Positions 46,507-56,728 of a DNA stretch of 64,000 bases are shown one piece after another (position 1 is the stretch's first letter; every line of letters starts with the position of its first letter). The notes under the pieces are model-generated. The model was not told the DNA's origin, made no database searches, and saw only the letters and a list, made by a program, of their open reading frames with translations. The position numbers and the translations under genes are program-made. The stretch lies in NCBI GenBank assembly GCA_935421135.1, contig OW285192.1, positions 5,189,501 through 5,253,500 on the forward strand. The letters are read 5' to 3'. Source of the DNA: Bugulina stolonifera. Lineage: Eukaryota > Bryozoa > Gymnolaemata > Cheilostomatida > Bugulidae.

Positions 46507-47743
46507 CAGGGGCGTATTTTAAGGGGCGGCAGGGAGGCACTGCCGCCCCTGTTGCCAAAATAAAGTGGCCTAAAAACACTACTTTTGAAAATTTGAGACT
46601 TTTTCCCTTAATATTTGCTTCATTTCCGGTTTGCGACCGAAGCGTTATCACTCTAGTTATAACTCTATGGCGTTATCACTCTACTTATAACTCTATGGTG
46701 TTGCGTCGTAACAATAACCAGTAATCTTGGATTAATTACTACATTGCAAGTGGCACACAAAGGGGTCCATAAAACTGTGTGCTCTGCTAAAAGACTCTAT
46801 GGCTATGCCAAGGTTAAAAACTTGCGGTCTTGTGAATGAATGAATAAATATTTTTTATGAATAGTTATTTATACCAAGGAAAAAGTAATAAATGCAAAAG
46901 TAAAAGTGGTGAACAGTTGAATCAGGTGAATCAATTTGTAAGTCACTGTTATCCATGAGGTGGTTCCTTCCCTGTCACTGACTACGAGCAGGTGCATGAA
47001 ATTTAATTCCAATATTTATATTATTTTCTTTTGGCTTCTTTCAAAAATATTTATGATAATGATTCATTCTTTTAATAATTATAATTAGAAGTGTTTGCAT
47101 TCATTTTAGTTATTCATTCCAGCCACTCCACTGACAGCTACTACTCTACTGCTACATTCATTACTACCAACTAAATATGTATTGTAAAAAAAAAATACTA
47201 ATTTAAAAATATAATAATAAATATAACAATAATGAAATATTTTAATTTTAAATTTATATATAATATAATTATACTATTAATATTATCTTAGCTTTGTTAG
47301 GCTGCCTCACTTTTCTTGCAAAGATATTTATTTTAAATGCATTTTATTTAAAATAATTAATTTATAATGACAATAGTTGTTGATCACCTATTAAAATTTG
47401 AAAATTTTAATTTATGAAATACACTTGCGCCTATGGACTCTTTGTAAAAAGATACAATCATGCAGTATTGTAGTTATTATAAAATTCTACTAGCTAGTAA
47501 TAGTACTGTAACACTTGTTGCAAGTAGTAGTAACTGTATTAAGCAGAAGTAGTAATGAGTACTTGTTGTAGTGATGCTAGAACTAGCATGCTGCTATGTC
47601 TAATTTTTGCACTTCAGAGAGTGAGAGTTGAAAATTTTCCGCTGCGCGTGCATTTGCGGGGGGTGCCCGCACCCCACCCCCCCGCACCCCCCTCCCACCC
47701 AACTTTCTGCCTCCCCACTCAATTTTTCTAACCTACGCCCCTG
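46507..47743. mobile_element. hAT-like element with CAGGGGCGTA ends
   Basis: CAGGGGCGTA (46507) and TACGCCCCTG (47743) are exact 10-bp inverted ends; flanks AGCAGTAG and AGTAGTAA agree at six of eight bases. A 28-base tandem duplication (GCGTTATCACTCTA...) is at about 46643-46698. The right 100 bases are extremely C-rich on the plus strand (47655-47715), giving G runs on the minus strand. No transposase frame. Confidence 0.72.
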
Positions 47744-47767
47744 AGTAGTAAATGCCTTCAGTTAAAC

Positions 47768-48222
47768 CAGGATTTCTCAACCTGAGGTACATGTAACCCC
47801 GAGGGATAAATTTTAGAAATCTAGGGGGTACAAAACAAGTTTTCAACTTAATAACTTTTGGACAGTGATTTTTAGTTACAGACTATCAATATATGAATTA
47901 TTATTATTACTGAACTGAACATCAAATGGCTCGCTGATGCAAATGATGTTGGGCTAAACCAGTGTGAAAACCATAAAACACTACAATCTATGAAAGCTAC
48001 ATTACATACATGTATTTATAATTGAATAATTAATAAATAAAAATTTCATACCATCCTGCATTTATTTACTTGTATAGATGACACATATAATCCAATTAAA
48101 CCAAAGATATCCTTGATTAAACACAGTTTTACAAAGGGGTATGTTTTTCGCTACAAAGGGGTTCGTTGTTTGCTAAATAACTGCTAAGGGGTACTTAGGC
48201 TTAAAAAGGTTGGGAACCTCTG
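47768..48222. mobile_element. hAT-like MITE, 455 bp, near-exact TSD
   Basis: Left CAGGATTTCTCAACCTGAGG and right AGGTTGGGAACCTCTG are the inverted CAG-x-x-x-TTCCCAACCT ends common in hAT MITEs. Flanks AGTTAAAC and AGTTAAAT differ at one base. Non-coding. Confidence 0.83.
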
Positions 48223-49093
48223 AGTTAAATGATTGGAGCATGCTTTCAGGCTAATTCAAAGCGTGGTGAATTAGAACAACTAAAAGCTTTAAATGATTGA
48301 CTGAATTTTAAACAGAGCAGTTTATTAGAAGTTCAGTTCCAATAAATGGCTATGAATTTGAATTTAAATTGGAAGCAGTGGTAAAATGCTCTTTTATTAG
48401 TTTGTTAGCAGTTTCTTTCCAATAAACGACTATCATGGCTCTAAATGAATATTAGAAGCAGTAGTAAGTGCTCTTCGAGGCTTAGCAATAATACATTTAT
48501 TATAACTCAATAAAAGAAAAGTAAGCGGTAGAAGTTTGAATTATACGTAATAATTCCGAATTATATATCGCCATTTATATAGTACTCAACAGGGACCAAG
48601 GTTAGTAGTTTGAACTATCCAAACTTTTAAATTAATCGAAGCCAAATTAAGTGAGTTCCACTGTACATGTACATTGTACTAGGATGGTGGTGTTGCTGGT
48701 TTGATTACCGGATTGCCAGTTTATTAATCTCTGTTATATTGTATTAGTCATTGGCTCATTAAATATTGGTAATTATATCCACCATACTAATCAATAACCT
48801 CCTAGCAGCATTAAAATTCAGTAGTAATTTAAAAGTACGTGTGTGTACGAGTGGAATGCTAGAAAAGGTCTAGTAAAAATGAAGGATAAATCTATATATA
48901 TATATATATATATGGGGCTAGCTATCGTTAAAAAGCTAAAAGCTTGATATAGGTGAGGTAAGAAAAAGAGAGAAGATAACTCCTCCCATAATACTGAAAC
49001 ATACCTTCTAAATACATTTTTGTACAATGTACATGTATGAGCATTGAAAAGCTAGCTGTAATATGCTTCTTACTTATACATAGAAACACTTAC

Positions 49094-49228
49094 CACAAAA
49101 TGATGAACTGCCTCCAATATACTGAAGGTACCGCTTTAATTCACTGTGTGTTCTGTATCTGGCTATATCATTAGTAGTGATATATATTGAATAGTCATCT
49201 GGTATATCTTTTGCACATGCATTTCCAC
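49094..49228 (-). CDS. Exon: second half of an F5/8-type (fucolectin-like) domain
   Basis: On the minus strand TATGTTTTACAG precedes 135 open bases ending TTTGTG|GTAAGT, phase 1 to 1. The product GNACAKDIPDDYSIYITTND continues the strand VHSVSVLT from the exon at 50180-50361 (joined through a shared glycine codon) and ends in a cysteine (SSSFC). This reproduces the V-x-V-x-N-x-x-x-C-C-x-x-x-x-x-x-x-x-I-x-I pattern of fucolectin/F5/8 lectins. Together the two exons give about 104 residues, slightly short for the fold, so a third exon may complete it. Confidence 0.58.
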
Positions 49229-49542
49229 CTGTAAAACATAACAAAAACTTATTATGTACGTGATCCAGGCACCCATTTAAGGACCCCAGGAACAGTTTGG
49301 GCAAATTGAGTTAGAGTACCTACCAGATGGAGGTAAGATTTCCACACAATATTTTGAAGTTCCACGGATAGATGTGATACTGTGCCACATTATGTAGCCA
49401 TTTAGTCAGAGAATATGCAAAGAAACTAATTTTTAGAAATTAAGATTAACGTTTGCAACTCTATAAATATATCATTAATAGAGATATAGCATTTAAAAAA
49501 GTTCACTGGTATATCTACTGGGCATATATCTTCACCTGCACA

Positions 49543-49879
49543 CAATGTTCAAAGTGGAACAAATGAGGTAGATACACGGTGGATGCAATCTTAGTGCATT
49601 CCCTATAGTTAAGAGTAGAATTGCACATGCAGTAATCCTATCTTACAGATTAGTTGTGTATAGCTATCCACTTAATCTTATATTAGCTAACAAATTCCAT
49701 AAAATTACTAAAATGAAAAAACATCATGTTTTGGCGAGATTCCCTAAAAATGATTATCAAATTAGTTTTACACTCTAGCGTTACACTATATAGTTTTATG
49801 ATGGAAACTAGCCATTAAACCACTAAAACTGAAGCAGGTACACACCATATACTCCCGTATAACCATACTTCGAACACTG
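49543..49879. mobile_element. CAGTGTTC hAT-like MITE with 8-bp TSD and decayed tRNA-like block
   Basis: Left end CAATGTTCAAAGTGGAAC, right end ATACTTCGAACACTG. Flanks CCTGCACA and CTTGCACA match at seven of eight positions, establishing hAT-type integration for this family. Interior has TATAGCTATCCACTTAATC and a deteriorated tRNA-like block at 49723-49790 on the minus strand. Confidence 0.8.
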
Positions 49880-50179
49880 CTTGCACAATATAGTAATAGT
49901 TAGACACCATGTATTGTAATCATATACATGCACATTGTGTAATATTAATAACACTAGATTTCATTTTGCATTGTCAATAATAGGGCTTGGAACATTACAG
50001 GGTGTATGTTCATTCATAAATGACATATTTGCCCAAATATATGAAATTAAAATGGTAACACTACCGGAGTAGAAGCCAAGACTTCTAGGTATGCTCTACT
50101 AGTCTGAAAAAGTATATTTTTTTATAATAAAGTTTACCTGCAGTACAAGTACATGATTGTATATCATAATAAATTTTAC

Positions 50180-50361
50180 CTGTAAGCACAGACACTGAGT
50201 GGACGTGTACCAATTCAAATAGTTTTAATCTAAACCAGGGTTGGTTATAGTAGCTGGCAGCCTCATTAGGGAACTGGATTGCCTGGTCAGTCAGTACTAC
50301 TGCAGTGGACCTATTCCCATCAATAGCTTCCTTGGAATATGTCTTCTTTTCATCGTCTGAC
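50180..50361 (-). CDS. Exon: first half of an F5/8-type (fucolectin-like) domain
   Basis: On the minus strand CACTACACAG precedes 182 open bases ending CTTACAG|GTAAAA; entry phase 2, exit phase 1. The product has KEAIDGNRST, the A-x-D-G-N hallmark of F5/8 and fucolectin domains, followed by QPWFRLKLFE, the W-W/L-x-V-D-L strand, and VHSVSVL. These are calcium- or carbohydrate-binding jelly rolls of secreted and surface proteins. It joins in frame to 49094-49228. The next 5' exon must leave in phase 2; the candidate at 60939-61024 does. Confidence 0.62.
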
Positions 50362-50570
50362 CTGTGTAGTGGAACAAGATTGTCACAGCCATGCAAATAC
50401 ATGTACATGTACCACATAGAATAGCTATAATGCAATAATGAGTTTGATATCCTGTAAGTTTATCACATGTGCTTTAGGTACAACATGAGAGTTCGGATTC
50501 TGAATGAACCGAATACACTGTTATTACTACTGTTTTTAGCATAAGCAGAATATCATTAGATTAGATACAC

Positions 50571-51322
50571 TGTAATGCTTTCAGGGTGCACAATGGTACT
50601 AATACGATAGTACGGGTGTGGGACGAGGCCTTCCTTATTACATATAGAGTGAACACTAGTTGTATTATTTTGTAGTGTTAATATGGTTACTTATTCAAGA
50701 CAATCCATAGGTCAAGGGTCAATGTATGGACTATTCTTGAGAAAGAGTATGTTCTATCTTAGTAGAGAGTTCGGGCTTCAATGTCTAATGGGATCAAAAG
50801 CTGGAACTAACTTAGCTATGAAAGGAGACTCTGTATAAGTAGTATAGATGTGTCTTTATTGAGATCCAAGCATCAACTGACGGCACAATGAAAAAGCACA
50901 CGCTTTATATACTATAGCGTTTCCGGTAAAAGTTTCCGGTAGAAGGACGATGTAGCATCTTCTGGAAATTGTGCAACACGATGTCTGCCAAAGGAATGAA
51001 GTCTGACCTCATTAGGGTCGGCCTTTTACAAAAGATGCTTAAAATGATATGAATCATATAGAAAATCTATTGTAACTAATTCCGAGACCTCAGCCTCCAT
51101 TACATAAGTATAAAAAGTCAGTTATACATAGTAAGTTAGAATTCATAGTCCAGGAATTGCATAATAAGAGTAATTATGAACAAGTATGAGTACATGCATA
51201 CATAATGGGGTAAGTAAGTAGATGAGTATGAGTTGAGCAAGACAACTACCAGGCACTTGGTGTGCATTGAATGTCAGTCGGGAAGGCTGAGGCTGTATAT
51301 TGAAATGTCTCGTGCTACTACA
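50571..51322 (-). mobile_element. LTR1-related solo LTR, reverse
   Basis: Plus-strand ends TGTAATGC (50571) and GCTACTACA (51322). Complement of TTGATGCTTGGATCTCAATAAAGACACATC near 50855, and GGTCGG near 51018. Flanks ACAC and GTAT do not match. The first 80 bases resemble LTR2 more than LTR1, so the copy may be a recombinant. Confidence 0.65.
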
Positions 51323-51561
51323 GTATTAGTTTTAATATAGCAAGAGATCTGTGCGTCTCATTATGTAAAAAATATAATAATAACATAGAAAGTTAATTAA
51401 TAACTCAGCACTCTTTAAGTGAGACTTGTAAAAGTGATGTCATAATTCAATGTTTGGATCAGGAATATAAGGACAGAATCAGTAAAAAGTAAGATGAATA
51501 ACTGTCCCCCTACCTTGAAAGCAAGGAGGTATGCTACCTTGTGCAAAAATACGCTATTTCT

Positions 51562-51633
51562 ATTGGTGTGCCTCAGGCCAATCAGAGATGCTTCTTCATT
51601 ACAGTCCCGTATAAATCATTCATTTATATAAAG
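51562..51633 (+). promoter_or_regulatory. CCAAT/TATA promoter-like block
   Basis: Inverted CCAAT (ATTGG, 51562-51566), CCAATCAG at 51578-51585 and TATATAAAG at 51625-51633. Spacing of about 47 bases between CCAAT and TATA is typical of animal promoters and predicts a start near 51655, just before the putative first exon. Confidence 0.45.
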
Positions 51634-51785
51634 ATGGTACACAATATGCTAGTCTAACAGCAGCTACCCAAAAACCTAGCAGATGGATAGAAGAAAAAGT
51701 GAGCAGTAGGACCGTTAAACTGAGAGATTTGGAGGGACAGGTTATCATCATTGAGTGCTCCATCATTCCTTCCACTATCTTTAAT

Positions 51786-54700
51786 ATGGAAGTTACCGTA
51801 GGTAAGTGGATACTAAGTGTTGCGATGTACCTTGCTGCTTGCATACTGCTACAAGCTCAGCTCTTACTGCTGCTTGTACATGTATATTTATATGTGCTAG
51901 AAAAACCTGGTAAGTATAGTGTATATACATTGTACATGTACATGTGTGGTGCCTTACAATAGTTTGAGCCATATTAGACCTACAATATGTATATAACAGG
52001 CTGTTAGAGGGTTTAGCCATTTTGTTTATACAGCGGTGCATTTTTAAATTCTTTGCTTAAAAACACATCGTTAGATAACAGGCTGCACTAAATAGCCTAT
52101 GCTCTTTAACAGTAACACTCATTTAGGCCAAACAATTGACTGGGCCTTAAGTTTGGAGTCGGGTAGCAGTACATAGACACATTGTATGTGTATGTGTGTG
52201 TTTAGGTGTGCTTCAATGTGTGAACATGCATGACGTGCAATTGAATGTGACATGAAGTTCACATAAATACCAGACATTGAATTTACACTTTTTAAAGGAA
52301 TAATTTACTACAAGTAATTTAAACTTTTAAGCAACTTATCTAATTTTTACACACAAGCTAATTTCACCAGGCTTCGAGTCTGATGAAATTGGCCACCGGC
52401 CTGCATTTTAGCCCCACAGTTCTATGAAATACTGTGTTAGCCTACACACATACAGATATTTATATACTATGTACATGTACATAAGTACATGTAAATGTTA
52501 CAACCACATTAAATATTGTATTACATACATGACATAAGAAGAGATCATGGTAGCCCCGGTGCTATTCAGGTACATCTCCTGCCATAAGAAATCATTGATA
52601 TGCTTCACTATATTGTCTACAAAAATTTTTATTTAATACAATGGCAGTTGTTCTATTAAACTTGATAGCAAATGCTACAGAAACATAATGGAAGGTAAGC
52701 TAAAGAATTGGGATAAGAGAGTAAATATTATTTTACGAAATTTGGAAATAAGAGAGTCTGAAATTTGGAATTATCATTCTTCAGGCCCTATCAACCCACT
52801 GTCGCGAAAACAGCTGATGTAGAAGCAAAATTTAGCAATGTTTTAGATTAAGTATTTTCTGTTGTTACTGGGTGGCGAATATCATCGGCAGAAATTATCA
52901 TTTTACTTAAAATCCAGTGAATCGGGAAGTAAGGTTTTGTACCAGAGGTAATTCGTGGACATACATAAGAAATACAGACAGCGTAGACGTAAGTATACTC
53001 TATTATGTAGCAATAAAACTGCACAAATAGGTGAACATAATAAATTATTGCTTTCCCCTTGCTCAGATGCAGAAAAGTTTTATGTAGGTTCTAAACGATT
53101 GATTTCTCTTCCAGTTTTTTTTTAAGAAAAAATTTATATAGACAAAATACGCATGTTAACCTTATAGGTTTCAAAATGCATCCAACATCTTTTCTCTATG
53201 CTGACTTTGCATATTACGTACAGCACTCAGCTTATTATATTCACATCCATTAAATGGTAAAATATACATGTGTAGCAATTGCATCTGAAAATCCTTTTAC
53301 AAGTAGTACAACTATTGATTCAAAACAAGTGTTATTCTTTTTTGCGGCCAAGAATCAACACCCTATTCTGGAACCAGTATAACAAAAGTATATATGCAAG
53401 CACTTCGTGCTTGGTCTCACTGCATTAGTTGCTCGCTTCGCTTGCATGTAATGATCGTTTGTGTCCATGTACGTACTGTGGTCATGCATGCGCATGGCTT
53501 CTGTTGGCACAGGCATGTTACAATGATTCCATGAGGAGTTGTGCTACCTTACATTAAGAAGACACTTCTAAGTCAACAGCCCAAGTTCCAACACCAATGT
53601 GTCGCGTGGGGTGGGTCGGGTACTCACTCTGCCCCCGGTCAGGGTTGAAGGCCTAAGACTACGGCTCTACCCCAGCAGTGATGCCTGAGGACCCGGTCCT
53701 GCCAGGCCCAAGCACCACTCGGAGCCGAGATCCTTACCGACAGCATTGTAGCATACGTGAATCACAGGTCTAGAAGAATAATCAGTGCCGGCATAGTCCG
53801 GGTTCCAACACTCATTCCGCAGGTGGAGGGTTGAGTGTCCTCTCCACCCTGGGTAGGGTCCGAGAGCTCAAGGCTAAGGACCCACCCCGGCAGCGATGCA
53901 GGGGGACCCGGTCCCAAGGTTCTAGCACCACCCAGAGCCGAGATCCTGAGCGGCAGCATTGCAACATATAGAAATCGTACCAATTTTCGACCAAAAATTT
54001 GAGTGGAGGATGGCGGACCATTAACCATTAATCGCAGACCGTAGACCGTTTCGTCTGTTGTTATATGATAATATACATATAATATATATACAATGTATAT
54101 GCATAGCAGATTAAAAAAATATCTGCTCATAGGTTATGGGCCCAGAACTTTTAACTTTGCTTAAAAACGGAAAGGGTGTATCAGTAGTTATGTTCAATGG
54201 TACGAACTATGCAAAATGGAAAATACAGTGTAGGATGATTCTGATTAGAGATGGGCTACGGAGTATTAATAGTGAATGGAAGTGAAGCAGCTCCAGATGA
54301 ATCAGGCTTTGAAGTCTGCAAAGTTCAAGAGTCAAAGTGACAAAGCTCTAGCTATCATTTTACTGGCAATTGAACTAAAGCTTCTTTATTTTATTAGTGA
54401 ACTGTGATTCAGCCAAAGATTACAAATGCTGTTATTGTAATATGCATAATTATATGGGCTATGAAATATTGTTTAACCTACATTAAATTGAAGGCAAGAC
54501 AGTATTCAAATTAGAAACACATTTTACTTTGAATGGACAGTCTTAGGGAGTTTTTATATACCAATGTAAGTACATTGTAGCATGCCTCATCTGCATCATC
54601 ACCTCGAGAGCTGGCTGCTAATAGCATTTAGTGCTTCGATGTTACAACTTAGCCAAACGAAAATGTGTCAGCTGAAGGAGCTTTTATGCATAAAATCCAT

Positions 54701-55838
54701 ACAATTTACAGGTTACAAAATGGAGCCCTCTCTTACCAATATGTGATATATTATACGTCCCAACTCCTTGAGTCCATACAATACATGGTATTTGTATCAT
54801 AGTTAATATGTATATCAGCATAGTTATCTACTCGCTGCCTCACTTCTTACTTATGTTGGCTGAAAGGTATTGTTAGCACAACTCCATACATTAGCGAATG
54901 ACATAATGCCTTCAGTAGACGCAGTGTTGTAAGCCATTGTTGTAGTTAAAATCCTTGTACCATCACTTTGCTATTATACATGTACAATAATGGTTTAGTT
55001 ACGCTATACTAGACTGATCTGGAGCTATGTAATATACTCACCCTAATATTTTTTACCAGAATTACACTGCATTTACTGTAGGAACACGGTTACAAATTCT
55101 AAGTTACGATGTAATCAAATTATAGTTAGTCTTGCTATTAAATGGTACTGATATATTTTTCTAATAATTAACTTTGTATTTCATAAATAGCATAAAGCAT
55201 CAACTTCTTCCATCAAACCACAGCACTTATGCCACTTTTGCCAAATTATGCAGGAATCACCCTCTCCTGCGTTTCTTGAATGCTGCTGCTGCTGCTGATG
55301 CTGTTATTAAATAATTGATATCAGGCTTGCAAACCATCTTGGTTATAGCCATGTACTTTCTGAACTAGTATGCTAAATTTTCATGCTTTTTTAATTTTTA
55401 CTATGTGCTTATATTATAGATTTCTACAGATAAATATTATATACAATGTAATATTGTTGTGGTTGTGTCCCAGACGGCTCAAAGTCTGTAAACAAGCCAC
55501 CGACGACTTGTAGGTGCAGATGCATAGAACGGCTACCTAGCCAAGCTACCTCTACGCCAAGGTATGTTTCAAGTGATTACCAATGTACAGGTTATCGATG
55601 CACCAGCACAACTCAGAATATAAGTATGCATAACAGTGTATTGAATAAACTTGACAGCATGCAAACATACAAAAGACTGCCTTATTAACAATATTCTGGT
55701 TCCTTTTGTAGGTAAAGAGAACAAAGAAGGTCGTCTACTACTTCCGGCAGGTTCTGGTCGTTTATACACAGCCCGTTTAGAAAAGAGGGCGACCCAAGAC
55801 AGAGCCGTCTTTCCAGATATAATATTATGGATAAATAA
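51786..55838 (+). CDS. Putative small single-pass membrane protein, three exons, 110 aa
   Basis: Exon 1 51786-51909 (the frame is open back to 51661), exon 2 55474-55561, exon 3 55718-55838 with stop TAA. Donors are CCTG|GTAAGT and CCAAG|GTATGT; acceptors TGTGTCCCAG and, less typical, TTTTGTAGGTAAAG. Phases 1-1 and 2-2 agree, which chance rarely gives. ATG 51786 has A at -3 and G at +4. The first 40 residues contain a long hydrophobic helix (about W8 to L38); a cysteine cluster CRCRC follows at the membrane edge, then a basic, Ser/Thr-rich tail (STTSGRFWSFIHSPFRKEGD) suits the cytoplasm. AATAAA at 55866-55871 is 28 bases after the stop. Alternatively these are the last exons of a larger receptor, since exon 1 also has an acceptor (TCTAACAG, 51660) in phase 1. 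No family recognised. Confidence 0.42.
53399..53960. repeat. Second copy of the 17.5-kb dispersed repeat
   Basis: Matches 17540-17995 in order and orientation and shows the internal tandem structure more clearly: AAGTTCCAACACC at 53583 and GGGTTCCAACACTC at 53809 begin two related blocks of about 225 bases that each end GCAGCATTG(T/C)A. GC-rich compared with its surroundings. Confidence 0.6.
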
Positions 55839-56524
55839 CATTACTTGCAATACGTATAAGTGTATAATAAAGGTGATACTAGAGAAGTCAGTCTTATAAT
55901 ATAATAAAGGACGCGGCGACCTTAAGGGTTGTCGGCAGGCAAACGGACTGGGGGTTGTCCATTACAATCTATACATGTACATGTAGATTTGCTGTACTAT
56001 TTTCTCCTGTGGCAAGGTATGTACAATGTACGTGTACATCTAATCACTCTGTGGTGTATATACAGCTATGCCTAGCACGTAGGCTCTAAAGTATTAGAAA
56101 TCAGTGTACACGGTCAAAGCTGGAACAACTATTTTTGGCTAAGGGAGCAAAGAGTTCAGGCCAGAATATCCCGGCAGCCCAGACTGATACTAATTGAGAG
56201 CTTAACTTCCTCTCTATGAAATCCAATAAACTCGGCCTTTATCCATAGTCCATTGAGTTTACTTCTTCTGAGAAGGTAATTCTATTAATAGTTGTGTCTA
56301 TAGTTGCACTCTCCAACAAGATAATACAGCTACATGTATCATGAACATTCATAAGTCATTGATCATAATTACAAGTTGTCTTCTCTCAAAAATAGAAGAA
56401 AACAGGTAGAGAGAGGACAACTTCTAATTGTGTTCAAATGCTTGAGTTCTCATGAATTTACTACTCTTCATGCACAGATTGTTTCATAGAGTTATCTTCT
56501 CTATATATATGTGTATCGCTTGGT

Positions 56525-56678
56525 CCAATGACAATTTGCCAATAAAACGTGTGCGCTCCATCAAATACTTATAGCCTTATAGGCAGTAATTGCTGGCAAC
56601 CTTTAGTGGTGAGATTACAACAAATAAAATGAATAAGAGCATGCACTGCTTCTGTATCGAGGACCTTATGCTATAAAG
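56525..56678 (+). promoter_or_regulatory. Promoter of the NDP kinase gene
   Basis: CCAAT boxes at 56525-56529 and 56539-56543 and TATAAAG at 56672-56678. A start about 30 bases after the TATA box would fall near 56702, where a pyrimidine-rich TTCTTTTCCTACTTCTTCTT leader precedes the first ATG at 56729. Confidence 0.55.
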
Positions 56679-56728
56679 AAAAAAGTTGACCGGCTTTCGC
56701 GTCGAGGTTCTTTTCCTACTTCTTCTTC

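Larger units (their letters stand above)
45016..48663. mobile_element. Pogo/mariner-like shell enclosing four younger insertions
   Basis: Left end CAGTGGAACTTGCTTAATTC (after TA) and right end AATTAAGTGAGTTCCACTG (before TA), the same termini as at 40378. The interior has grown to 3.6 kb by the perfect palindrome (45129-45267), an LTR2 (45431-46202) and two hAT-like elements (46507-47743 and 47768-48222). The segment just inside the right end (48570-48630) matches 40725-40775 of the other copy, confirming the family. Confidence 0.72.
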
